From Chlamydomonas sphaeroides (Eukaryota > Chlorophyta > Chlorophyceae > Chlamydomonadales > Chlamydomonadaceae): a stretch of DNA of 17,520 nt. Below the pieces are notes generated by a model that had not been told where the DNA came from, did no database searches, and worked only from the letters and a program-made list of their open reading frames with translations. The translations under genes were made by a program, and so were the position numbers. This document shows positions 8,341 to 17,520 of this stretch, piece after piece (position 1 is the stretch's first letter; every line of letters begins with the position of its first letter). The stretch is from NCBI GenBank assembly GCA_001662425.1, contig BDDC01001553.1, positions 6,603 to 24,122 of the forward strand, read 5' to 3'.

Positions 8341-11300
8341 AGCAGCTCCTCGCCCTGGCGGCACGTGTCCGACAGCAGCGCCAGGAAGGAGCGCAGCTCC
8401 TCGGGGCTGCCCAGCGCGCGCGCGTCGGCCTCGGACGGCGCCGGCAGTGAGGCCGCCAGGTCGAGGTTGGCGGTTGCCTGGTCCAGCAGCTCGTCCGTGT
8501 CCATGGCGGTTGAGCCGTTGGCGGTTGAGCCGTTGGCCTTGGCGGTTGCGGACAGCAGGGAGGAGATGGAGGCCATGGGGCGCGGCAGGCAGCGCAGGAA
8601 GTGGATCGCTATGGTGGACAGCGCGGCCTCCAGCACAAACAGCGAGCGCGCGAGCTGGCGGTCGAGCGAGCTGGCGGCCAGCGCCCAGAAGTGCCGCGCC
8701 AGGCGGCGCCGCGCCGCCAGGCCGGCGGCGCTCGCGCCGGCGGCGACCGCCGCCGCGACGCTGGCCGAGCCGGCGGGCGCGTACGCGCGCAGCCGGTCCG
8801 CGACTGTGGCCTCGTCTAGCTGCGCGTCGGGCAGGCGCAGCAGCGCCAGCAACTCGCACAGCTCGTCCAGCGCGGCGGCGGCGTCAGCCACGGCCTGCTG
8901 CGCCATGTCGCGCACCAGCGCCAGCGTGGGCCGGCCCGTCAGCGGGTCCAACTCGCGGCGCTCCGGCGGGCCCACGGCGCGCAGCAGCCCCGACGGCGGC
9001 GCGGCGGCGGCAGCCGCCGACGGCGACACGGCCACGGCGGCGGCGGCCATGTCCCGCATCAGCCGCGCCAGGCTGCAGCGGACCGACATGACGCGCGCGC
9101 CGCGGCTGCACGCCGCGCTGCGCCCGCCGGCGGCCGGCTGCGGCGGCGACTGCGCCGCCGCCGCGCCGCCAGGCGCGGCCAGCACCATGGCCCCCGGCGC
9201 CACTGCGGCGGCGGCGGCGGCCTCGCGCCGCGAGGCGCGCAGCGCTGCCACGATGGGGCTGGCGGAGCGCTCCTCCAGGCAGCAGAAGGCAAAGGCCAGC
9301 TTGTGGGCCATGGCCAGCAGGCTCTGGCCCACCAGCGGCGGCAGGCCGCCCAGGCTGGGCACCAGGCGCACTAGCAGGCCCAGAGCCAGGTCTGCCAGCT
9401 CCAGCTCGGCGTCACCAGGGCTCCAAGAGGCCGAGCCTGGGGTGGCAACGGTTGGAAAGGGTGTGTTCACAGCTAGGTAACATATAGTAAGCACGACCCG
9501 CGCGGCACGCCCGGCGGCCCCGGTATGTGTTTGGGATGGCAGCGAGGCTGGGGCGGTGTGGAGATGGGGTTGGCAGGGCTGGGATTGGAGACAGAGCGGC
9601 AGCAGACGCTGGGTAGGTCCGCACCTGCGCCGCCGGCGTCGGACAGCAGCCTGTTGAGGAGGCCGTGGTGCGCGGAGGCAAAGGCGGCCGCGTCGGCGCG
9701 GACGTCGCCGCTGTCGGGGAGCGCCGCCAGCAGCGTCAGCAGCAGCCGCAGGCACGGCGCCGCCAGCGCCTGCAGCCGGGAGCGCACGCTGTCGGCGCCC
9801 GAGGCGGGCCGCAGCGGCGCGGTGGAGGGATCGTCAGGGACCACGTCCAGCGCGCCACAGCTGCGGACGGAGGGCAAGGCGGCAGGGGCGGTCAGAGGCA
9901 GCAGTGCGGGGCTGGCGAGGCTGCGCAGCGGCAGAGGTGGGTCCAAGGCGGAGGCAACAGGGTTGCACGGCCCCAGCCGCACCGGGTGAGGGCTGTGATG
10001 GCGTTGAGTGAGTACAGCTGCTGCGCCGCTGCCGCGCGGCCGCCCGGAGGCCCCGCCGCTGCCAGGCCTGCCAGCAGCGCCAGCGCCGCCTCCGCCACCG
10101 CCACGGACCGCCGCGCCTTCTTGCCGCCGCCGGCCAGAGCCGCCGCCGGCATGGCAGCCAGGTTGCCCAGCAGCTGCTGCGGCAGGCCGGCGCGGTACGC
10201 CGCCGCCGCGACGGCGGCGCCAGCGGCGCCGCCGCCGTCGACGGCAACGAGGGCGCGCAGGAGGTGCAGCGCGACGGCCTGGCCCAGCGGCGGCGAGGAG
10301 CCGGACAGCGCGTCGGCGGCGAGCGCGTCCGCGAGGGCGGGCCCGGCCTCCGCCACGACGGCTGCGTTGGCGCGCTCAATGAGCTCCTCAGACTGAGGAT
10401 GCAGGGGCCGCACGGAGGGAGCAGGCAGTCCGTTGGGTTGCTTCATGATAGCGGCGGCACGTGTGGGCATGGAGAGGGACTAGAGATCCCCCCGGAGGTG
10501 GACAAACAAGGATATCCGTGGCGCAGCAAGCTGCCAAGCCTCAGCAGGGGCAGCACCACCGCCGCCGCCGCTGCCCGCCCCTCTCACCTGGTCCATGACG
10601 GCCACGGCCTCTGACGGCGTGCCCCAGCCCGCCAGCAGCGCCGCCAGCACCGCGGGCGCCGCCGCCGCCGCCAGCTTGCTGCCGCGGCTGAGCTGCAGGT
10701 ACTGCAGCGTGCCCGCGTACAGCTGCAGCCGCAGCCCGGGCGCGCGGCGCGCCGTGGCGGCGGCGATGAGGTCGGCCAGGCAGCGCAGCAGCGCCTGGCA
10801 GCGGCTTGGCACGCGGATGGCGGCCAGCGGGTCGGCGGCCTGGCCCAGCGACAGGTGCAGCAGCGCCTGCTCCTGTGGCGGACAAGAGGAGCACGGGCGG
10901 CAGGACGGGAGCAAGGAGAGCGGCGTTGGCGTGGGTATGGCGTCGGCATGCGGCTTGGGACCAAGCCCATCGGCCGGCGGACCAAGGGGCGCTAGCAGTG
11001 GCGAGGGAGACGGGCTACCGGGGGTCGCGCATGGTGCGGAGGATTCGTGTCAGGGCCGTCAGGTCCTCCCCCACACCGCACCTGCAGTTTGGACAGCAGC
11101 ACGCGCGATGCCGAGCACAGCGGCCCCGCTGCGCGCTCCGCGGCGCCGTCGGCGCGGCCCAGCAGCTGCCGTACGACGCCGCAGCAGGCGCTGAGCGTGT
11201 CGTACAGGGCCTCGGCGGCGCCGCCGCCGGCCGAGGCGCGGAGCAGGCCGTCCAGGAGGTCGTAGCAGCGCGTGAACACAACCTGCGGAGAGAGAGGAAG

Positions 11301-14300
11301 AGGGAGAGAGAGAGGGGGAGGGAAGGAGGGAGGGAGGAGTGCAGGGTGTCGTGCGCGTGCCGGGTTACGCCTTGTCACTTGGTTTGCAAGGAGTGGCGCG
11401 AAGCCGCGCGAATTGGGAAGGTCGAGGGGCGGATGGTGGAGCAGAGCGAGGCCGGGCTACCGCTCCGGCGCCCCCCCCCCCACCTGCACCAGCTGCTGCC
11501 ACGCCTCCACCGCCGCAGCCTGCGCCCCCGCCAGCAGCACAGCCGCGTTGTAGCGCTGCGCGTACCGCAGCGCCGCGCGCGCCGCGTCGCCGCCGGGCTC
11601 GCCGGCGCCGCCCGCGCCGCCGACGCCGCCGCCCACGCCGCCCATCCCCAGGCCGCCGGCGCGCGCCGCAAAGGCATCGAGCCGGGCCTTGAGCAGTGAC
11701 ACCAGGGCGTCAAAGGAGAAGAGCGTGTCGCCAGTGTCGGAGATCATGGCGACGCCGGCGGCGCGCATGACGGCGGGGTTGGCGAGGACCTGCTCCAGCG
11801 GCGCGTCGCCGGAGCTCAGGTCCTGCAGCGGGGGCATGGGGGCCGACAGCAGGGGTGGGTGGGTCAGGAGCCAGGGGATTGTGGGAGGTGGGGCTGTTCC
11901 GCGGGCTGGCACGCGAGTGAGGCGTGGGCAGGAGGGCCCCCTTGCAGGGCTCGTGCCTTGCCCTGCCGTGGGGCCCTGCTTCCCGACTTCCCGTCTCCCG
12001 CCATGTCCTTGTCATGGCCACACGCAGCGCCTCCACTCCTGGCCCCTCCCGCCAACGCAAACAAACTCTTATCCCCCTCCCCTGCTCCTGCACACGCCTC
12101 TTGTGTGCAGGAGCAGGGGAGGGGAAGTCGGGACCTTCCCGCCGCGCACGCGCACCTGCAGCATGCGCCGCTGCTCGTGGCTCAGGTCCGCCAGGCTGGG
12201 CTCCGGGAAGGCCAAACCCGACACGCCCCGCAGGCACTCCAGCAGGCAGCTGGTGCCCGCCACGGAGCCGCCGCCGCCGCCCGCCGCCAGCGCCAGAGAC
12301 TGGCCGCCCGCGCTGCCGGCGTCGGTGGGCAGCGCGGGCGCACCGCGAGGCGCGAACAGCTCGGCGAGCAGCTGTCGCGAGGAGGGCTCGTGCTCGAGGC
12401 GCAGCAGCAGCAGGCCCTGAGGGAGGTGCGGGTGGGCGGGTGGCGATTGGGGCAGGTGAGCAGATGGGTGGGGGGAGGCGCTGCACGAGTTCGCAGACGC
12501 GGATGGCGGGACAGGTCCAGCCGGAGGAGCGCAGCATGCCGTCGCCGGACCGTGCCTGACGGCCCCGGCTGCAGCCCCGGCCCCGGCTGCAGCCCCGGCG
12601 CAGGCAGGCGGCGGAGCGCCTCACCGCGAGCCTCATGTACCAGGAGCGGCTGTGCAGCGCAGCGGACAGCTCGTGAGGCCGCTGCTCGGCGCCGTCGGCC
12701 GGCGGCGCGCCGCCGCCGGGCTGCGAGCCGGGCAGCTCCGTGGTCAGCAGCCCGCGCAGGCTGGGGATGAGCGACTGGGGGATTCGGGCGGGGCGGGGCG
12801 CGGAATGGAGGCATGCACAAGGGGTGCAGGAGCTTGGGCAAGGGTGGAGCGCGCAGGGCGGTCCCCGGTGCCGGTCTGGCCAACGGCGGGCACGCTCTTC
12901 ACGCGGTTTCCCGACCGTGCCCCGAGAAGCCCCTAGGAAGGAGCCCCGGCCCGCTCACGTTGTTCTTGGGGCTGAGGAACTCCAGCATGGGCAGGCCGCC
13001 CGCGGGGGAGGAGGCCATGCGGTGCAGCAGGCAGAGGCACTGCGAGTAGAGCTTGGGCTTGGTCAGGGCCAGCCTGCAGGGGCGCAACGACGGGTCGGCG
13101 GGGCGGGCACGAGCATGCGTGTCATCTAGCTGGCACCGTCGCATGGCGCCGTGCTTGCGGCCACCAACGCGCTCCGAGCCAGCCCAGCCCAGGCCACAGC
13201 AAAGTGCGTCCCTGCGCCTACACCATCCCGTCCCTTCCCACCCCCACACCCCACGCAATCCAACCGCCACTCCACGTGGCCGCACCTCATGTCGTGCTGC
13301 GTCAGAATGCGCTCCACGATGGTGAGGCAGCTGTACTCGTTGGACGGCAGCAGCAGGCTCTCGTCCAGCCGCCCGCCCATGCCGTACTCCATGTCGTACC
13401 TGCCCGGCAGGGGCACAACAGGCACGCGGCATCGCACGGCTGTGAGAGGCGCCGCAGAGGGATGCAATCCACCAGTTGTGCACAAGTCGACAGCCAGTAG
13501 CTAAGGCTGCTACTAGGGCTGCGCCGCACCAACGCCAGCGTCAGGTGCGACCTACCCGAGCAGCAGGTGGCACATGCTGGGCGCGGGACAGCCTGGCGCC
13601 GCGTTGGACAGCAGCAGCCGCAGCACCAGCGCCGCGCGCGGGTCGGGCGCCTCAGCGGACAGCGAGGCGCCGTAGGGTCCTGCGGCAGCCCCGCGGCGGC
13701 AGGGTGCAGGCAGCGGCCAGGGCACGCTCATCAGGCAGGGCAGCGCGGCCGGCGGGGCGCTTGACCCCGACTGCGGCGCCCCTTCTCTAAATGGGGCATG
13801 CGCCCCAGGCCCTTCGCTGAGCTCCCGAGCATCACGCCCTGCGCCTGGCCCTGGCCTCACCCAGCCTCTCCGCGGGCGGCGCCTCCAGGTTATCTAGAGC
13901 GTCGGGGCAGGCGGCGCCCTGGGCCATGGCCTGTTGTCGCGTCAGGGCCAGGCAAGGGCAGCAGGGTCAGGACGGCTAGCTAGCCCTTACTGCCGGCTCC
14001 GCATCTCGCTCGTGGTAAGTAGCCCGGTCCCGTTCGGCTCAAGCGCCTAGCGGGACGGCCGCACCTGCGCAAAGCCGCGCCGCAGCGAGCCGAGCACATC
14101 CGACATGTCGTCCGCCGCGGCCACGGCGGCGGCGGTGGAGGCGGCACCCAGCGTGCCGCCGATGGCGGCGGCCGACAGGAACGGCACGCCCGCGGCGGCG
14201 CTGCCGCTGCCGCCGGTGCTGGCGCTGGCGAGCAGCTCCACCAGGTTGGGCAGGCGCGAGGACAGCTCCAGCGCGAGCCGGATCGCCTCCACCTGCGGCG

Positions 14301-17300
14301 GCGGCAGACAGGGCAAGGGCGCGGGGCACGGTGAGGGCCGCGGCAATAAGGGCACATGGGCAGCAGGGCGCAGGCTGCGCAGCGGGGTGCTCGGTGCGCG
14401 GCAAGGCGGTGGTGGCACAAGGGCATGAGGGCGTGCTGCGGGGCCGGGTCCGGTGGGTGGTGCGGCAACGACCGCCCTGGGCTGTCCGTCCGTGCTGCGG
14501 CGTACCTGGATCTCGGCGCTGTCCGGGTAGCACACGTACTGCAGCAGTACGGCAACCTGCCGTACGCCGCCCGACAGCAGCTTCTGGTGCAGCGGCTGGT
14601 ACCTGCGGGCCAAGCAGTCAGGCAGGACCCACGTGAGCAAGCCGTGTCCCTGCACGGGCCGCACCATCCGAGCACAGCCGCGCCGCAGCTCCTCGATCCT
14701 GCAAGCCTGCGCCGCACACGCCCCTTCCCCCCAAGCCAGCGCCCAGCACCCCTACCGGTAGCTGAGGCTGATAGCGCCCAGCGCCTCCACGAAGCCGCCG
14801 TCCAGGCGCAGGGCCGCGTTCAGCAGCCGCAGCCCGGCCAGCACAGCCGCCTCGCGGGGGGCCACCTGCGGGCCAGCAGCCGAGGACGGCGCCGAGGGCG
14901 TCGGACAGGAAGCTGTGGGCAGGCCACGCTCGGCAAACAAAGCAGTCCAACTGCCCGCCGAGCTGCCTCGTCCCCTGGGTCCTGCGGAACCTCCACGATC
15001 GAGCCGCAGCGGGCCACAGTCACCCCGTGGGTATGGAATACCCAACCTGCTCCATGTGCTCATCCCTAGCCCCGGCCCGAGTAGTCCCCTGGGCCCACGG
15101 GGGCCAACGCAACAGCGGACGCCCCGCACCTCATCGGTCTGGCTCTGCAGCGCCGACAGCGAGGCGTAGCCGGGGCCCAGGATGTGCAGCAGCGCGGCGT
15201 AGGCGGGGCCGCCGCCTGGGGTGCGGGGCCCAGGGTGCATAGGTTGGCAGGGGTTGCAGCGGCCTGAGGCTCGTGCCTGCAACGATACCCGCTCGCAGCA
15301 GAGTCACACGGGCGGTAGGCACAGGCCACCTGCCGCCCAACCCCCCGCACCGCCGTCTGCCTGCGCCCTGTAGCCCGAGCCGCGCACCGCCGACCCACCC
15401 AGCAGGTCGTGCAGGACCAGGTAGCCGGGCGGGTGCTTGGGCGCCGCCGCAGCCTCGTTGGGCGGCAGCGGCGGCGGCAGCGGGCCGCCGGCCGCCAGCA
15501 GCGCCAGCGTGTGCTCCAAGTGCGTGAAGGCGGCGGCCGCCAGCTCCCACTTCTGGGCGGCCTGCCGGTAGCCGCGCGACCACAGGTGCCCCAGCACTTG
15601 CTGCGGAGGGGAGGAGGGCGGCGGTGGGGGCGCGGCCAGGGCGCGTTGCGGTACAGGGTTGCGGTTGCATCCGAAACAACACAGCGCAGCAGAGGATGGG
15701 TTGCCGGGCCGACCCCCGGAGGCGCCCCAAGGCGCTGTGGTCCAAAGGCACCGATGCCAAACCCACCCACCCCCGCACCTGCTGCACGAAGGCGGTGAAC
15801 GGCACCACATCCGCGCCGCCGTCCGGCAGGCCGCCGCCCGGCGCCAGCCCGGGGCGGCCGCCCGAGCCGGGCGCCGCCAGGGGGCCCAGCAGGGCGTTGA
15901 GCAGGCGCAGCAGCGCGAGGGTCTCCGGGTACTCCTCGCGCCGCGACTCCACCTCCGACAGCTGCTGCACCAGGTCTAGCCGTGGCACGGCTGCGGGGGG
16001 CGGGGTGAGAGTTGGGGCAGAGTACGTGAGAGTGGCACGTGTGTAGGGTTTGCTGCGAAGGCGACATCGCTGCCCAGTGGGGAGGAGGCGGCCCCGCCGC
16101 CCCGCCCCCCCAAGGCTGCTCCGGCCTGTGTCGAACGACTAATGACTGAACCACGGATCGATGGGAGCGCAGCGCGGGCGCTGCGCCGCCGTCCTCACCC
16201 GGCAGCACGGCCGCCGTGGGGCGCACCACGGTGCAGCCCAGCAGCCGCTCCAGCAGCCGCGGCGCCAGCTCGGGCAGCGCCGAGGCCAGCGAGCCCAGCA
16301 CCTCGTCCAGCGCCGCCTGAGGGGGGGGGGGGTGAGGTGTGAGCGTGTGATGGGGAGCAGGGTTGGCGTGGCGAGCAGTGAGGATGGGCGGGTGAGGGGC
16401 TCAACAGCACCACCTCGCAGGGGCGGGCGCGCTGGCCTCAGGGCCGCACAGGGATATGGTGCCAGGGGTCGAGGGGTGAAGCACAGCAGCCGGGCGGGCG
16501 GCGCACCTTCACGTTGTTCTGCACCGGGTAGCACATCAGCTGGAACAGCGGCTCCTGCGGTGGGGGAGGGAGAGGATAAGGGAGGAGGCGGGCGCAGCGC
16601 AGGCTGCTGTGAGCGTGGCGCGGGGAGCAGGCGAGCCTGCTGTCAGGGGTGACCGCGATGGTGGCCGGTGTCGGCAGTGTCAGCGCTCGCCGCCTTCTCT
16701 CCGCTAAGCCCAAACCCTGCCCGGCCGTTGGCGCAGTGCCGCACCCGCACCTGCGGCGCCAAGCCGCTGAGGCTGTGCGCCACACACTGCCCACTGACAC
16801 GGCCGCGCAACGCACACACATTTTGTATTCCTATTATCCTTATACTTATTTCTGAACACACAAGTGCACAAGACTACCTTACCCCACAGACGCCTGACAC
16901 GCAGCGGCCTGCGCGGCTCGCACCTGCAGCGGAAAGCCGTTAAGGCTGGACGACATGTCGGCGGACATGGAGCCCCAGAACGCTGCCACCTCGCTGGGCC
17001 GGCCGTGCTCCAGGATGCGGCTGCACGGGCAGGGCACACAAAATGTCAATCATGCAGCACAGCGGCGCCACGTCCTTTGGCTGCTCCCCTTAACCCCTAC
17101 CCCAACGGCCGGGACCCCGCTGTGCGCTGCGACGGGCACTCAGCCATGTGCGCGGTCCGACGTCCGCATCTGTTGCAATACATCAGTTGACACACGGCGT
17201 TCTCGGGCATCATGCGGCGTGCTCACCGCAGCAGGCGCAGGAAGGCCACCAGGATGTCTGCCTCGTAGGGGTTCATGATGGACTCGTAGGCTGCGGGCGT

Positions 17301-17306
17301 GCCGCC
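8112..17306 (-). CDS. NUP205/Nup192-like scaffold nucleoporin, 5'-partial, 22 exons
   Basis: Exons in coding order: 17306-17227, 17020-16924, 16786-16751, 16554-16507, 16316-16199, 15990-15779, 15600-15399, 15215-15130, 14865-14756, 14602-14506, 14292-14065, 13770-13556, 13399-13286, 13073-12959, 12774-12625, 12416-12156, 11822-11484, 11282-11082, 10872-10588, 10392-9983, 9860-9625, 9436-8112 (stop TGA). All have GT-AG junctions and matching phases; the sum is 4965 bases, 1654 residues. Family likeness rests on remembered NUP205 landmarks in the right order: EEYPETLALLRLLNALL, QKWELAAAAFTHLEHTLALL, HPPGYLVLHDLL, MCHLLLG, HSRSWYMRLA, and a helical C-terminus without enzyme motifs. NUP205 is an alpha-solenoid of the nuclear pore inner ring that binds Nup93. 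Insertions rich in Gly and Ala occur near residues 390-430 and through the last exon. The acceptor at 13770 is the least certain; one near 13650 also keeps phase. NUP188, a paralogous solenoid, is the main alternative. Confidence 0.75.
8505..8534 (-). repeat. In-frame 15-bp duplication in the last NUP205-like exon
   Basis: GGCGGTTGAGCCGTT is repeated exactly at 8505-8519 and 8520-8534 on the + strand. On the coding strand it adds five residues and gives ANGSTANGSTA just before an acidic DTDE segment. The frame is unchanged. It sits in a polar linker within the otherwise helical C-terminal region. Confidence 0.85.
11283..11339 (-). other. Extended polypyrimidine tract upstream of an acceptor
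   Basis: On the coding (-) strand this is a nearly pure C/T tract (GA-rich on +) that ends in CTCTCTCCGCAG at the exon whose first residues are VVFTRCYD. It is much longer than the other polypyrimidine tracts in this gene. It is also a homopurine-homopyrimidine stretch that could form triplex DNA. Confidence 0.75.
11471..11481 (-). other. Poly-G run directly at a splice donor
   Basis: The + strand has eleven C in a row, so on the coding strand the donor reads CAG|GTG followed by a G run. The exon upstream ends in AVEAWQQLVQ. The run begins within the donor itself, which is unusual and may affect splicing and read quality. A length error here would not alter the reading frame, as it lies in the intron. 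Confidence 0.8.
12074..12124. repeat. Perfect 22-bp inverted repeat (hairpin) in a NUP205-like intron
   Basis: Arms at 12074-12095 and 12103-12124 are exact reverse complements, separated by the 7-base loop GCCTCTT. The hairpin lies in the intron 11823-12155, about 30 bases from that intron's donor on the coding strand. RNA from either strand would fold into a very stable, fully paired stem. The arm contains TGCAGGAGCAGG, which resembles an acceptor. Possible readings are a small-RNA-type foldback, a MITE-like remnant, or an inverted duplication. Confidence 0.9.
12563..12598. repeat. Perfect 18-bp tandem duplication in an intron
   Basis: CCCCGGCTGCAGCCCCGG is repeated exactly at 12563-12580 and 12581-12598. 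Each unit contains a PstI-type CTGCAG core with nearly palindromic flanks. It lies in intron 12417-12624 of the NUP205-like gene, so the period (a multiple of three) carries no coding meaning in this model. Confidence 0.85.
16321..16332 (-). other. Twelve-base poly-C tract before a splice acceptor
   Basis: Twelve G on the + strand read as poly-C on the coding strand, immediately upstream of TCAG at the exon starting AALDEVLGSL. It acts as the polypyrimidine tract of that acceptor. Its length is likely to vary between alleles and assemblies. Confidence 0.8.
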
Positions 17307-17433
17307 CTGCAGCCGGGATAGGGCCGGGGTTGTTAGCAAAGCCCCACAGCGGCATGGCCCCTTCCCCTGCCGCTGCCGCTGGCCCCCGTGGCCCCCTTTG
17401 CCCTGCGCCACGCAGCCACCCACAGTCCCTCAC

Positions 17434-17520
17434 CACGGACCCCTCCCCCGGCGCCGCCCCTCTCCCTGCCGCCCCTCTCCCTGCCGCCCCTCTCCCTGCC
17501 GCCCCTCTCCCTGCCGCCCC
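17434..17520 (-). CDS. Likely further NUP205-like exon, truncated by the window edge
   Basis: A GTG|GTGAGG donor at 17433/17434 allows an exon that joins in phase 0 to the exon ending at 17306. On the coding strand all 87 bases are open and read four copies of GAAGR, then GAAPGEGSV, then on into GGTPAAYESIMN. The intervening intron would be 127 bases. The fit of frame and donor is good, but low-complexity Gly/Ala sequence would be open by chance in this composition. It may instead be intronic. Confidence 0.45.
17461..17520. repeat. 15-bp tandem repeat, at least four exact copies, running off the window
   Basis: TCTCCCTGCCGCCCC is repeated four times without a mismatch from 17461 to the last base. 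A partial unit (GCCGCCCC) precedes it at 17453-17460. The full array length cannot be seen. On the minus strand it is purine-rich, and in the frame of the downstream exon it encodes a pentapeptide repeat. Confidence 0.9.

Noticed and set aside
7939..9480. 513-codon open frame on the + strand
   Set aside because: It lies opposite the last exon of the NUP205-like gene and reads as Ala, Ser, Arg and Pro-rich sequence with no domain. The minus-strand frame has leucine-rich helical character and joins in phase to upstream exons, so the + frame is a shadow.
10806..12770. Several + strand open frames of 200-300 codons
   Set aside because: Each overlaps NUP205-like exons and their introns, has skewed low-complexity composition, and shows no phase-linked neighbours.
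1..17520. tRNA, rRNA, CRISPR array, transposase or viral genes
   Set aside because: I saw no cloverleaf with tRNA box elements, no ribosomal RNA segments, no regularly spaced repeat-spacer pattern and no transposase, integrase or viral motifs.

Overview
The window looks like nuclear DNA of a GC-rich, intron-dense chlorophyte green alga, probably of the Chlamydomonas/Volvox (chlamydomonadalean) kind. The grounds are very high GC, many short introns with GTGCGG/GTGAGC-type donors and CAG acceptors, a TGTAA polyadenylation-type signal, Ala/Gly-rich low-complexity protein segments, and a tyrosine-kinase-like (TKL) kinase of the type abundant in these algae. I cannot name a species.

Layout. (1) Positions ~229-3804, + strand: the 3' part of a protein kinase gene. 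I could join 14 exons with consistent reading phase and GT-AG junctions, plus one GC-AG intron. The 5' end lies upstream of the window. (2) Positions 3805-8111: a 4.3-kb gene-poor stretch between two convergent genes. It holds the kinase 3' UTR with a G-rich 30-bp tandem duplication and a TGTAA signal, a long alternating TG/CG tract, a (CTG)7 run, and a small hairpin bracketed by 14-bp direct repeats. I found no convincing gene here. (3) Positions 8112-17306 and probably on to 17520, - strand: the 3' part of a very large gene. I could join 22 exons without a phase error, giving 1654 residues, plus one likely further exon at the window edge. The product resembles the NUP205/Nup192 scaffold nucleoporin. 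Its 5' end lies to the right of the window.

The two genes are convergent and have no evident functional relationship (signalling kinase; nuclear pore inner ring). Nearly all long open frames on the opposite strands are shadows, as expected at this GC content. I see no new multi-gene system. The most unusual items are a perfect 22-bp hairpin in a NUP205-like intron, the telomere-like G4 duplication in the kinase 3' UTR, the non-RD (HCD) kinase active site, the GC-AG intron, and an apparently in-frame pentapeptide minisatellite at the right edge. All exon calls were made by eye from frame, splice-site and family fit, not by alignment.
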